This document shows positions 47,336 to 59,700 of a stretch of DNA of 64,000 bases, in pieces. How positions within the stretch are numbered: position 1 is the stretch's first letter; each line of letters begins with the position of its first letter. The position numbers were made by a program, and so were the translations under genes. This DNA comes from Anarhynchus alexandrinus (taxonomy: Eukaryota > Chordata > Aves > Charadriiformes > Charadriidae). The notes below the pieces were generated by a model. That model saw only the letters and a program-made list of their open reading frames with translations, was not told where the DNA came from and did no database searches. The DNA lies in assembly GCA_008711295.1 (NCBI GenBank), contig VUYV01000214.1, positions 1,355,376 through 1,419,375 of the forward strand, given 5' to 3'.

Positions 47336-50221
47336 AATCAAAACAGAATAAGTGTATTTTGCTTTGTACTTAAAAGCCACTAGGATTCTGAATCCTCCAG
47401 GAATATGTCTCGTTACTTGGAATTCATGCAGTCACTTTTTAAATCGCTATCCCGTTTACTGACCCAAGACCGCTATCTACTTTGCAATCAAATATATAGG
47501 CATCTTTGATTTACTAATGAACTTCTCACGAGGATAACAGGATATTCTTCACATTTCTGGTTTCAGCTTTTGGTTTTTAGATATACAAAGAATTCATAAT
47601 AATTTGCCAAAAAACTTTGATACAGTATTTCTCAAATTACCATCAGACATGGAGCTAGTCTAATTTATCAACACTGAAAAAAAATGCAGGGTTGTTTTTT
47701 TTGGTGAAAGGAGAAGTCTCTTTAAAAAGCTGTGNTCTTCTCACCATTTAATGCCCAAGCAATGGCATAAAATGCTACCTCAAAATCTCTAGGTCTTACA
47801 TATGTCAAAATACATTCCTTGGGGTGTTACTACATGAGTTGTATTTATTGCAGAGTGGTATCCAAACACAGATCTTCTTGAAATCTGTGAATCACAACTA
47901 TTAAGCTGTTGGATATAGGATGAGTTGAGTTTGCGTGTTTGTATTCTTCTCGGAACGACCCTTCTAATTTGAAGGCAAGGAATCGTAGCATCTGGAACTT
48001 GCTTATCTGTTATCTGGCAGATGAGAGTTTTACACCGGTTCATCACCTTCATCCTTCTGGGTAAGGTTTCTGTGAGGTCTGTTGTTCCTTGGTCTCTAAA
48101 CTTTTTATTTTTGAAACCACTGGACTTTGGGAGTTGACTGATCAGCAGATTGCAGAAGATGAGTATAGCAGGCCACAGACCTTTGGGAGGTCTTCAGCTC
48201 ATGAGCATCATGTTGGATTTGATTTCAAATCTTTGAAGTCATTAATGCAGCAGCACTAGCATGCAGCACTGAGGTCAAGGCACGGAAGACTCTTCATTAC
48301 TGGCTACAGACTTTTGTTTTCCCATCAGAGGCAAGTTGCACTGAGCGCGCTAGTTACATGACCTTATCTCTTTGGCCTTCTGGTACATATGTCTGTATGT
48401 GTTGCTCTGCAGCTGAGCTGCTAAACTGATTAGTTCAGCTAATTAGTTACCAATACTTGAAACAGGTTCAACAGCAGAGAGGATATACAGGAGGGGTGAG
48501 AATTCATCTTCTTATTAGGTATGAGATCGTGTTATTATTCAATAAAATTGTTATTTTGCAAACATGCCTGCCTCAGGTCGCTGAGTGAGAGAAAAAATTA
48601 GTTTGTGAAAATCAATGCCTCTAAAGAGGGACATAGGTAATCCATGAAGGTCTTAAATGAGGTTTTATATGTACCTAGAGAGGGGGAAAAAACCAACACA
48701 AAACCAGGAACATGTTCCATGTAGAGGTTTCTGCAAAAGAAAATATATAAGATGGGGATTCTGTGCTTGGTAATTCAGCTGCCATTGTTATGTTGCCTTT
48801 CAGCAGATGGAGTTTTGCCTACTTCAGATGTTTTCACTTTAAAACCTTCCACCTAATGTGTCTCTTTTTCCCTATCCTTGTTGACATAAGAGAAACTAAA
48901 GGATAGAGAGCTCTCCATCTATGTTGGACTACTTTAGCCTTCATAATTTCTAGCAGATAAACTATCAACAAATGCAATTCTGTTTTAGCACTTGATTAAC
49001 CCCCCTGATTTTACACATCAAATCATACTGAGGTTTCTGGTAATCTTTTGAGTAATTGCTTATCGTTATCAGTTAAAAACTACTCTTGGACTACAGTTGG
49101 TACTGAAGTTTCAGCCTTATTTTGCACTCCCTTGACATTCTGAGCAATAAAGGCCTCTTTATAGGTACAATTGCACTGTATCTTCTTTCCCACTTACTCT
49201 GAATGAACTACAGGTTCATGTAAATGCCATGTTTTCATAGTCAGGTAGTAGCTTTTTTTGCCCCCAAACCAGATTCCATAGAGAGGTTTTTTGGTTTTGT
49301 TTGTTTTTTCTTGAGATATCCTGGCTTTGAATTGTTGATGTTTTCCATTCCTTTCTGAAATAAGATACTGTATGCATTAAATGACAGAATAAAAAAATAC
49401 GATGAGTTGAAACTTTGCTCTTTTCTAATCCAGCATATCAGTATTTGCTTCTACGTGTTCAGGATTTACATTGACATTTTCCATCATCTAAATGGAGTTC
49501 CATTGTTTTCCTTAGTTCTTGCAATAAAATATAAGGCCTTTGATAAAGTAGAGGCTTTCTGCATACTTCTCAGATGATTGGCATGCATTTTCCTCTTAAA
49601 TAGTATTCTATTATTTTAAATATTAATGTTTGTCTCAAAGGATTTCTAGCTCTCAGACCTATCCTTGCGGTGGGTGAAGGGCAACAGGAAGTATAGATAT
49701 ACACATAACTTAACACCTGAGAAGAGGAAAGGTTTTGGGGGGCAAGTATACAAGAAAAAGGATACTCCTTTTATGGTTTGTTGCCAAGACCAACATCCAA
49801 TATTTTTGGCTGGTTTAGATTTCCCTGTTAAAAATTATAGACAAAAGCTCATTATGTATCTTTCCCCCTTAAATGTCAGGAAGAGTTTGCCTCAGCATGC
49901 CACAGTATTTAGTAATCAAATAGTCATTAATAATTATTCTTTTTTGGAATTCATGGAATTATGACCCAATAAATTTTATACAGATTTTGTTATCCATGTT
50001 TAGATGACTTCAAAATAAAATATTTAAATACTTAAAACACAATTTTTATTGAAAGCAATTGGTTAAGATATAAACATTTGGTAGAAAAATAAACTAACAT
50101 TAGTTGTTGTCCACAGGCATGAATGTGTAACTTCCCTGGAAGGAAATCCAAGTAGGCAACTGTAGAGATGGCTCTTCCTCTTGCCCTTTCCTCTCCTTTC
50201 CTTTCTCCTCATTCCATGTTC
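47336..50221. other. Non-coding DNA, no gene seen
   Basis: Contains a single N at 47735 without any duplicated flank, and a T-rich tract at 49285-49309. Frames at 47789-48052 and 49665-49964 have no known domain. The stretch 50175-50215 is pyrimidine-rich. Confidence 0.55.
49285..49309. repeat. T-rich GGTTT-interrupted tract
   Basis: GGTTTTTTGGTTTTGTTTG is followed by six Ts, matching the style of the other four tracts in this window. Confidence 0.65.
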
Positions 50222-50367
50222 TGGAGTGTCATAGTTTAGGCTGAATCAGCTACTGGGGACGTGGGGCACCCCAGATGGGACCAACAGATGCTCCCCACTA
50301 CCCCTCTTCAAAGAGAGAGGCAGAGGAGGGAAAAAGAGACTTATGAGTTTAGAAGGAACTAAACTAC

Positions 50368-50373
50368 TTTAAT
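50368..50373 (-). terminator. LTR polyadenylation-type signal
   Basis: ATTAAA on the minus strand is about 250 bp downstream of the LTR TATA box and about 140 bp before the LTR end. It is the common variant of AATAAA. Position supports the minus-strand orientation of the LTR. Confidence 0.45.
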
Positions 50374-50620
50374 GAAATATTAATAATAAAATAAAAAGGA
50401 AATCATGAAATATATACCAAACCGTATCAAGCTCCCAGGATGACAACCGTGTCACCGGCTGGCACTGGGGAAGTCCCAGACTGGACTCAGTGATGGACGG
50501 GAACTGGATTCTGAATCTGGATTGAGGATCAGGATCAAAAGCAGATGAACAGACAGAGCTCGGCCAGAACTCAGACATCGGCCCCTGAAGAAAGAGAGAG
50601 CTGATCCTTTGATCCCTCAG

Positions 50621-50628
50621 CTTTTATA
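50621..50628 (-). promoter_or_regulatory. LTR TATA box
   Basis: TATAAAAG on the minus strand lies in the middle of the solo LTR at the position expected for its promoter. It would drive minus-strand transcription toward 50227 and beyond into lower coordinates. Activity is not shown by sequence alone. Confidence 0.6.
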
Positions 50629-50976
50629 CTGAGCATGAGGCAGATGGGGTGGAATACCCTGTGGGTCAGTTTTGGGTCACCTGTCCTGTCCGCTTCTCCC
50701 CACAGGTGGGACCCCTCTACGCTTTTCTGCTTCTGACGCTCCAACGGGGCAAGGAACAGAGTTATCTGCCCTTGGGTGTTGTAGCAATAAGTATAAGCAA
50801 GAGCCTCTCTGCATACCATGCCTGGGCATCAGCTATAAACATAGGTCTTATCCCTCTGAGAGCAAACAGTGTCTGGACAATATGCTGTTAATTTCAGTAG
50901 TTAGAAGAGTTGGTAGCTAAGAAGCAAAGTTACTGAACAAAATTGGTCTTGTTTTACCTCAAACCAGGACATTGAG

Positions 50977-53900
50977 GAACAAGATTTTTCAAAGCTGTTT
51001 TAAATCCCGGTTGTGTAATTATGGAAGTTTGAACAAATGCAGTGTTGTGGCTGGATGATTCAGCTTTCCTTCTGTGCTATACAGCAGAGGTTGTTGCTCT
51101 GTGCAGGAATGATAGGGGTGGAAGTAGAAGATATTAGGAAAGTTGAGTTTTGTGTCTGCTTTGTTAGGGAAGTGTTTGATTTTTAGATATTCCTGGGTCT
51201 GTGCAACTTCTTGGACTCTCCATATCTTCATTACTGACTCCCAGTCTTCATTTAGTTAAGTGACAAATCTTCATGACTAACTAAAATTTAAAATGTTTTG
51301 TCACAACCAGAGCTGGTCAGCTGTGTGTCTGTAATCTCCTGGCCAGATGACTACAGTGTGTTCTACAAACAGAAGATTTGGAGTGTGCAGCAAGAATACC
51401 TAAAAGCCATTTTCCAGTGGCTTAATTGAATTTTCCAGTCTTAATTGAATATGATGCTTGGACATTATTTAATAATTTTATAGTCCAGAAGTTTAATTAA
51501 TTAAAATCACTTTATAAAATGTTAGGTTTTTAATCTTATTTGTAGATTTATCTCTTCAGAGTTCCCTCCAGACTGTCTCCCAAACTCTCATACCATCTTT
51601 GCCCAACCCTACACTGACCAATTTTTTGCACATGACTCAAAACCAAACTCTGACCCAAACTCAGGAAATCCTGTCAATGTTGGTTGTTTAGATGTTAAAA
51701 GTTTCCATTTGAAAATTTTCGGCTATGTGCAGACGGTTCACAAAATGTCCAGAGGAGACTCTAGAAAAGTAAAATTCTTTTCCATTTATTTTGTAAATGT
51801 GTATACAGTTAGAAACAGAATTTAGATTTAGTAGATTTACTTTAAAAGTAAAATAGCATGCCTTCAACAAAGTTAAATCCTTGTACAGTATTCACACTGG
51901 GCATTTGCTGTTCCTTGCAGATCAGTGCCCACTAGGATACACTGTTCAGTGTGTTTACAAAAGGAAAAACATTGCTAGTTGTGAAAGAGAAATGATATCT
52001 CAAGAATTAGACAAATCACCGCATCATTTCCCTTCTAAGGGGCAAAGGTAACTTATTGCGAGAGCAGAGAAGCAGCAGTGATGTATTTTTGCACAAGCTC
52101 TATCGATGACCACAGCATGCGTATTAGAGAAGACGAAATGATGGGGTTGTGATTGCAGCTGTGGCTGCACTTCGCAGCTCTGCTACAGGCTTTCTTATAT
52201 CAAGTCACCTAGAACTGTGCTGAGACTACATGGTATCTTACTTCAAGACCATGGCCCACAGCTGCCGTGGGTTTGAATCCTTTATATGGTCAATCAAAAG
52301 AAGTAAGCAAGACCTTAGATTACGCCTTTTCATCAGCCATGTATGCGCGTCTGAGTCTGGGCAGCATGCTGGGTTGATTATTGCTTTCCTATGTTTAAGC
52401 ACACCGGAAGAGTCTATAAATATTGGAATTAATATGTATAATATATTTGAACTTGTGTTATGATCTCATCATTCAGTGTGAACAGAGTTGCTGTAGGGCT
52501 TATTTTTGTCCTTTTCAACCATGCATATGCAGCAGGATTGGACAAGGCACGCTTTGATCTAGCTTGCACGCACGTCAAACCACCGGCTTGGTCCAGGGGG
52601 CTTTTGTTTGTTTGCTTGATGGGGGGAGGCTTATTCCTTTAGATTTCTGTGTACGTTTTTTTGAAACACTGGAATCTTTATTTTTCTCCAACACAGCAAA
52701 CAGAGAGACATTAAATCGCAACCCATGTATAAATTGGCATGGGTGTGAATTGGGCTTAGCCCTATGTGGGGAATTATTTTGTAAACAAACTTGCGAAATG
52801 TAAAGGTAAATTCCACTGGGAAAGTTCAAAATAAAATAATGTTATTTTGCCTCAGTTTTCCTGAAATGGAATATATGCCTGTGTGGTATTGCTTTCTGTG
52901 TGGTATTACTTTCTAAACCTAGTTTCAACTGTAATGCCATAGAGAATGTTCATAGACATTGTTCTGAAGTGATTTATCCTTTAAATCACGGCTGTCTTAC
53001 TGCCTGACTTCATCTGATCGTAAAAGTATAAATGAACTCCAAGGCTTTGATCTGGAAGGTTCAAAACTCAAAGGAGATTTTCAAGGGCTTTGAAGTTGAG
53101 CTCTAGAAGGGACAATGCACTGTGCATTTATTCTCTGGGGGAGCGCTGTGATCGCACAACCAATCCTTTGCCAGTGTAAATTCATCACAGTGTTTGATGT
53201 AGCATCATTATATTAGTATTCATTTTGATTTACAGTTAGAATACAGAAAAAAAGGATCATCTTTTGCTGTTTAACACCATTTGATAATTGAGATAAATAT
53301 ACATTAATTTTCTTTTGACAGAATTTTTCAGAATTAAAAAGAAATGTCTCCTAGTCTCACCTTTTCCGCTGTTAAACAAAGTTCTGAGAAACTGTTCAGA
53401 GAATTTCTTTCTTCTATCAGCAGTTCTCACTAAAGACAGCAGGCAAGAAAAATTGTTGTAGATCTTAAGGAAATGCCTCTTCCAAATTTAGAAAATGCCA
53501 TTCACTTGTGATCATGTAGGCAAAATCATGCGCCTGCAAAAGTTGTGCTTAAGGTGACAGAGGCTGTATGATTATACAGTGTTGCAGGGTGGCATTTGTA
53601 GAGTCCAATGAGCAACTGATGCCTAAAATGACAGTCAGAATTCTATACTTTCTTCTGACATAAATTTCTGAATTAGAAATATGGGTTATAGCCCATGGAG
53701 ATACAAAGTGACTGATGTGGTTGAGCACAGCTTCACCACTAAATCAGCAGGCACTGAAAGCATCTCTGGATCTGAAACCACGATCAGAAGCATGGGGTAG
53801 GATACAAAAACACTAGGTGAGTTTCCCCAGATGACTTGATAAACACATTTTGGTTATTCTGTCAAAAACTTGGGTGTTAGTTTTTGGTCTGTGCCTTTTA

Positions 53901-56743
53901 GGTTGAGCTGTATGGTACCTCATTGATAAGAACATTTGATTGAAATCACTAAGCTCCTATCTTTCATGACCTGAACCAGATTAAAATAGAAGCTGTTGCA
54001 GATAAAAGGCTTGCAGGTTTATCTTTTCTACTACCTACCCTGAAAGAGCTGCAAACTTCCTTCTGTAATTTTGTGGCCCTTTTGTTGGAAATGAGTATCA
54101 TGAGACTGGGGATAAAGGCATGCTGTGACTGGCTGTTTCAATAAAGACAGGATTATGATGATGGGGCTTTTTTTTTTTTTCCCCCTCTCTCTGTCCTTGT
54201 CAATTGGTATGATAAATAAACAAAAGTCAGCTGGCATGTTCATCTTGATATTTCAAGTTGATACTGCCTTTTTCTCAGTCCTTGTTCATGAGTTGGCTAT
54301 TCTCCAGCATTTGTAGTTAAGAAGTAGTCATTTTATCAAAATCAAAGATTTTGTTCTCAGTTCATCAAACAATTCAAAAATTTGCCTAGACTAACTCAAT
54401 GATCGCTATTCCTTATGTTGGAACAGTTTCCTGGTCTTTGCATGCAATTGTTTCCTAGGTTTTTATATTCTTCCTTTCAGAATTTCTGCTTGCTTGCAGG
54501 TACGTTATAGCCCAATGGGTTAAATTTAATCATTTAGTTCCCGTTGCATAAAGACTTGTATCGTAGCCACCATCTTCCTACCTGATAAGTGGACTGGATC
54601 CTCAGCTTGCTCCTGTGTTACTGAACTTATGTGGAGCAATGGGTTGTCAGCCCTCATAAGAAAATATAAGTGCTTTTGGGGATGTCTATGATGCATATGG
54701 TTCCCCATCACTTTTGGGGAGACATGAATGTCTAGGAGGAAGAATAATATTTCACATCTGGTATTTCATTCCCTTTTTGCAGCTTTGCTCACCTGTCACA
54801 CAAAGTGAGTGAACTTAAAGCTTATTGGCGACTGCCATAACTGCAGTTCCCTATACATGCTAGGACAATAACCCAATCAGTGTACCTGGATGTGATCTAT
54901 GTAACCAGATTAATGAATTAGCTACTACCCAACAGGTGCTTAAGAAGGATGATTCTTAAAAAATACGAAATCGTTGTTTGGACGCCTAAGAAACATGCTG
55001 ACCCAGAGACAGTGCAATCAATAATATTGCGGATTTAACCAGTCCCATGCCTCATAGGTCTGTAGGATCCTTTGCCTGTAAGAAAAGGTATTTCTGCGTT
55101 AGCATTTCGATTCAATTTAGGAGTGCAATTTGAACTGGCCGCATTTACTGCACTTTAGTATGTATTGTACAACACTGTCCCACCGTGCAAATGGATTTAT
55201 TTTGATGAAGTTAAGCAGGAAGATGCGTCCTAGCTGTGAAGAGACCATTAGTCCACAAATCTAGACTAGATATAGCCAGAGGTAAAAACCTGACATGCAT
55301 ATAGTACACGTCAGTTCCCTAGCAGAAAATCACTTTACAGATCTAATCCTTTTTTGCTGCCCTACTTGCTAATGTAAATATAGCCAAAATATAGCAGGGT
55401 AGAATACTTTTGCTAACATATTCACCACTGGAAGTGATTATATTTTCAGTTTAAACTATTTTTGGTCAGAAGTTTAGCTGAATATAATGCTGAAGGAGAG
55501 CCTACAGAAATGTTTACCTCAGCATTTCTCAGGACGTTAGTGTGGCTTGGAACACAAACCAAGACATTGTGCCAGATGCAGAACATTGGTGTAAAAGTTT
55601 ATGTTCCTTCAAAAATGTTGCTTGAGGCATAGTGTATTATTTTAGCAGTGGTTAATTGAGCCTGGGAAAAAGGTCTGTCTATGCTAATCTACACACTTCA
55701 TGTCCTGCAATGGTGTTGGATACTATTTTTACGTGGTTGATGACAATCTAATGATCAGTGGTGTCTCATGGACTGAAATTTTGGTTTGCTTCTGTCCACC
55801 TGATTTTCTCCAAGTTTAACGATGTCTCAGGGTTTATACTATATTCCATCTCCACTGTGACTAGACCTTTTAGTCTAAGACTAGTTTTGGTAAGTAGCAA
55901 AAAATAGCTGTCTGAAAGTTGTGCCTCCTTGTGCTAGTTCAGTAACTAAGAAAAATGTAACTGTGAGAACAAACATATAGAATGTTATTATCACATGTGA
56001 TTGCTATGTGATATTTAATATATGGTGCTTACACATACAGGTGCGTGTATTTCAAAATGAAGTTTACATGTCCTCCTACATCACACTACAAGCCTTTTTT
56101 TTTTTTTTTCTTTCTAAGGCAGATTTTGAGTTTCTAAACTTGATAACATTCCTAGCAATAACAGAGTTTACCAATAGGAAAATTATTTCCTGTTGCTCTG
56201 GAATGCTGGAAATACATCAAAGCAGATGTCCGTCATTTGTCATTGTCTCTAAGTGCAGATTATTCTGATGCAGGACGGATGAAAAGAGGGTTTAGGCCTC
56301 ATTTTCTGGAGGACTGGCAGAACTTAGCCTTCCAGCTGCTATGCAGCTCTACAGTTATTCTCCGGCTCCTCCCAAACCAAGGAAGGGCTGCAGGCAGAGA
56401 GGATATGTAATCAGGCTGCACGTGGGTGATGAGCTATGCTGTCTCTTCCCCAGCCAGGCAGCTCCACACTGCGGGAGTAGTCCCACATCATGAGACCTAA
56501 CAGAGGGATGCTTAAACCAGAGTGGATAGGAGAGGGCTCATCCCTCCCGTGTTGCCCCTCTTATCAATGCTGTACCCAAACCCTAGCTGCATTATGAACC
56601 TGCAGGGGTGCTGTTGGCTCAAAAAGCTTTTATTCTGCATGATTCTAGGACCCATGGACCGAGTGTGTATGCTGGCTGCAGACACTTCCATGTTGGAAAG
56701 ACAGACATGGAGGAAGAAAAGCCATAACTTTCCTGAAGATTTT
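50977..56743. other. AT-rich non-coding DNA, no gene seen
   Basis: The stretch 51410-51530 is very AT-rich with repeated TTAATTGAAT and TTAATTAATT. The stretch 52450-52660 is more GC-rich and carries CTTTGATCT and CATGCATATGC motifs but no clear frame. The stretch 56280-56740 is moderately GC-rich and unassigned. No recognised genes or young mobile elements. Confidence 0.5.
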
Positions 56744-56775
56744 AAAAAAAAAAAAAAAAAAAAAATTTTTTTTNT
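56744..56775. repeat. A22-T8-N homopolymer junction
   Basis: Twenty-two As (56744-56765) pass directly into eight Ts (56766-56773), then N at 56774, then TT. This looks like two homopolymer-ended contigs joined at a gap; the true run lengths and any bases lost here are unknown. Confidence 0.85.
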
Positions 56776-59700
56776 TATTGTCACCTCTGTTATGCTCCTA
56801 CATTTTCTCTTTACCTATGTTTCTTTTTTGCATTATAAATTTTCCTGTATAATTCCATCTTTTAATTAATATTAGTATTTTTGTTACTTTGATTGGAATA
56901 CATTCTTTATAAATATTTTATTATCTGTCTTCTATATGTGTACTGGCCAAGAAGTAGGGATGCTTGTAATGTTAGATTTTATTCTCCCCAGGGTGTTGCA
57001 GTTGTGAGTAAAAGAAGTTAGAACTGTCTTTAAACTGTAAATAGATCGCTACAGGTGGTCACTGTGGTTTAAAGTAGATATACTGTAATCCTCTGCTAGA
57101 TCATTCATTTGTCCTTCATGAGGAAAAGAAACAATTTGAGAAATAAAGAAGTTTTATATTGTATCCAAGGAAGCTGACTGGTGATTTGGGAATGAATGTA
57201 GTGAATTGGAAGGAAATTAGACAAAGGGTTAACTGTGCAGTTGTCTGATCTGTATGAAAATAGATAAAGTGGTGTGTTGGTGGGGGTGAATTGTTGTGCA
57301 GTGTTTGCCTAAAGCGTGCATCTTTGGTGTACTATCAGTGTGTATTGGTAATCAGACTATCATATTTGTGATTATGAAAGCCTAAAAGGTGTATTAGAAC
57401 TTACAATGAAACCTTTGAGTATATTTCCTAAAGTTAATTGAAGTTTGTATGGTTGTTCTGTTCAGAGGCTGGTGTGTGTGTGCGAGCTGTATAGAAAAAG
57501 AAGGTAATGGTTTGTAGAAATCAGTGTTCATGTTAAAGTAGGATTTTTCTTTTGGATTGCAAATGTTCTGTGCTTGCATATTAGCTTGCCAAAAGTTGAG
57601 TCCTAAAGGCTGGAAAGACTGTTACAACATTTAGTTCAGTGTAAAAGATAACCTTTGAAGCCACTGCTCATATTTTCTGAAGTAAATTGCACAGAGTTTT
57701 CTGCATAGCAGTGATTAATGTGGTTTATTTTGCAATAACACTCAGCTATCTCAACCAAAGATTGGGTGCAATTGCTTTGGAACATTTCTTCCCCCCACAC
57801 TCCACAAGGATCTTTCCTGGATAGTGTCTGCATGTGGAGTTAATTATACTGATGTTAAGTAATGATAGTATTGACGTTGTCCTTGAAACACAGAGAATTA
57901 TTTCTGAACTTGGCCATTTTTTCGTACTTTGAGGTACAAATCGCATCTACAGAGTTACACTCGTGATTTCCATAAAATGTCAATGTCTGCTAATCACCAC
58001 CTCAGGACAGAGTTTAATTCTCAGTATCTCCCAGTAGAAATTTCAGTCAGATTCCACAACTCTTTAGGTTTCAGATAACAGCAGGAAAATCTGTGTGAAT
58101 AAACAGACGCCTTGTAGATTCCTATCTGTGCATGGAATTATTCTCAGTAAACTGCTCCTGAATAAGCTCCCTTTGCAGGCACTCTTATTTTCAGCTTCCT
58201 ACTACTTTTATTCTGTGAGTGAATTCAGGAAAGGTGGACCATTTTACTGTAAAATTAGAAATGAATTGGCGTGCAAAACAGATTCCTCTATGCTAAACTT
58301 AGCGTTCCTTAAAAAGTGTATTTAATGATTTGATGTTTCACTCCTCGCTCAGGCAATACGCTACCGTTCCAGAATGTGAAAGCCTGAGTTAGATTTTTAA
58401 TTTACTAGTTTAACTTGGCAGTCATTTTCCAACATGAAGTGTGGAAGTGTTTCTATATGTAACTCACCAGCCTTTAGATATCAATGGAATATTTTTCATT
58501 AAATTACATGAAAAAATCCAGAAAGGAGCAAATAAAACATTAGTATTATAATAAAGAATTTATTTTTCTAATCCATTTCAATAGCAGTTTTACAACGCTG
58601 TGTCATATAAGATTGTTGAAGTCAATTCCTGAAGCAAAAGTAAATAAACTAAAGCCAACACAAATAAATTCAGTGTATTTTACTAAAGAAGTGGTTATGC
58701 AGAACCTCTTGTTCTTTTTTTTTTTTTAATAGAATCTGCTCTCTATTAAACCAGAAACTCATTTTTGCTTGACTTTTAAAATGAGTGTTATTAAAAACTT
58801 GTTTTGAGAACATGATTTAGGTGTTTGTCCTGATTAGGTCCCAATTCAAAAATGGGATTTATGCATTTAAATGTTAGCCTTTGTTTGAGTTATGTTAAGA
58901 AAAGATGTTCTCCTGAGTTTGCTTTCTCATATGGTCAAATTATTTTCACAAATGGCCCACTAATGTACATGTGATTTAATATGTTCTTCTGACTAAAGGT
59001 TGCACACTTAGGCTCTTACATAGCAAAAACCTCTTCCAATTTTTGAATCAGCTACTTGAGAAGGAAGTTGGGAAACACCAGGAAACTCTGAAACTATTCC
59101 TTCTGAGATGATCTGTTTCCTCCCTCTTGCCCCCATCTACTTCAGATTAATAGATTTTCTGAAATATCAACAGATGGGTTGTTACAGAAAGTAGTTCAGA
59201 AACCAAGTCAAGCTTGAAATAGCTTATTGAGAGTTTACAATGTGAGCAAGTTACTTGTAAATGGCTAAATAGAAATGTCTTGTAATAACTAATTCTCTTA
59301 TGTTGTTTTTGCTGCACGGTGTGTGGTTGAAGGTCTGAACTTAGACTATTTTATGATAAGCAAATAAAGTGACTAAAATTGAGAGTAAGTAAAATAAAAT
59401 TGCTGTCTGTTCAAGCCAAGACAGATGCAAAGGTTTAAATATTTTCATTGCTCTAATTATAAGATTTTTAACTTGAGGTGTGTGTTAAGAGTCTTGTTTT
59501 CAGAAAGCTGTGGATGTCCATGCTTTGAAAATCATAAGCTTTTCAAAATTAGTTTGCCAGAAATTGCATATAAGTCCAGAATGACCGTGCTATTGTGAAT
59601 AGTCATTAGTACACTGAAATGTATGAAGTTTTGACAAAGAATGTGTTTCAAACCATTCAACACATCACCTGTGTTTTCAAGGCACCTCATGCTTTGTATT

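Larger units (their letters stand above)
50222..50976 (-). mobile_element. Solo LTR of an avian ERVL-type endogenous retrovirus, signals preserved
   Basis: The LTR proper is 50227-50971 (745 bp). On the plus strand it begins TGTCATAGTTTAGGC and ends CTCAAACCAGGACA. The flanks are TGGAG (50222-50226) and TTGAG (50972-50976), a 5-bp target duplication with one change. The sense strand is minus, starting TGTCCTGGTTTGAGG. It has a clean TATAAAAG at 50628-50621 and an ATTAAA polyadenylation-type signal at 50373-50368, about 250 bp apart, a plausible R region. No internal viral genes remain. The frames at 50369-50578 and 50571-50819 are accidental. Confidence 0.88.

Noticed and set aside
52264..52290. 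GGTTTGAATCC, similar to a tRNA B box
   Set aside because: No A box at the right distance and no cloverleaf arms can be drawn.
56280..56765. Possible processed retrocopy ending in a poly-A run
   Set aside because: No polyadenylation signal before the A run, no recognisable coding frame, no target duplication, and the A run sits at an assembly gap.
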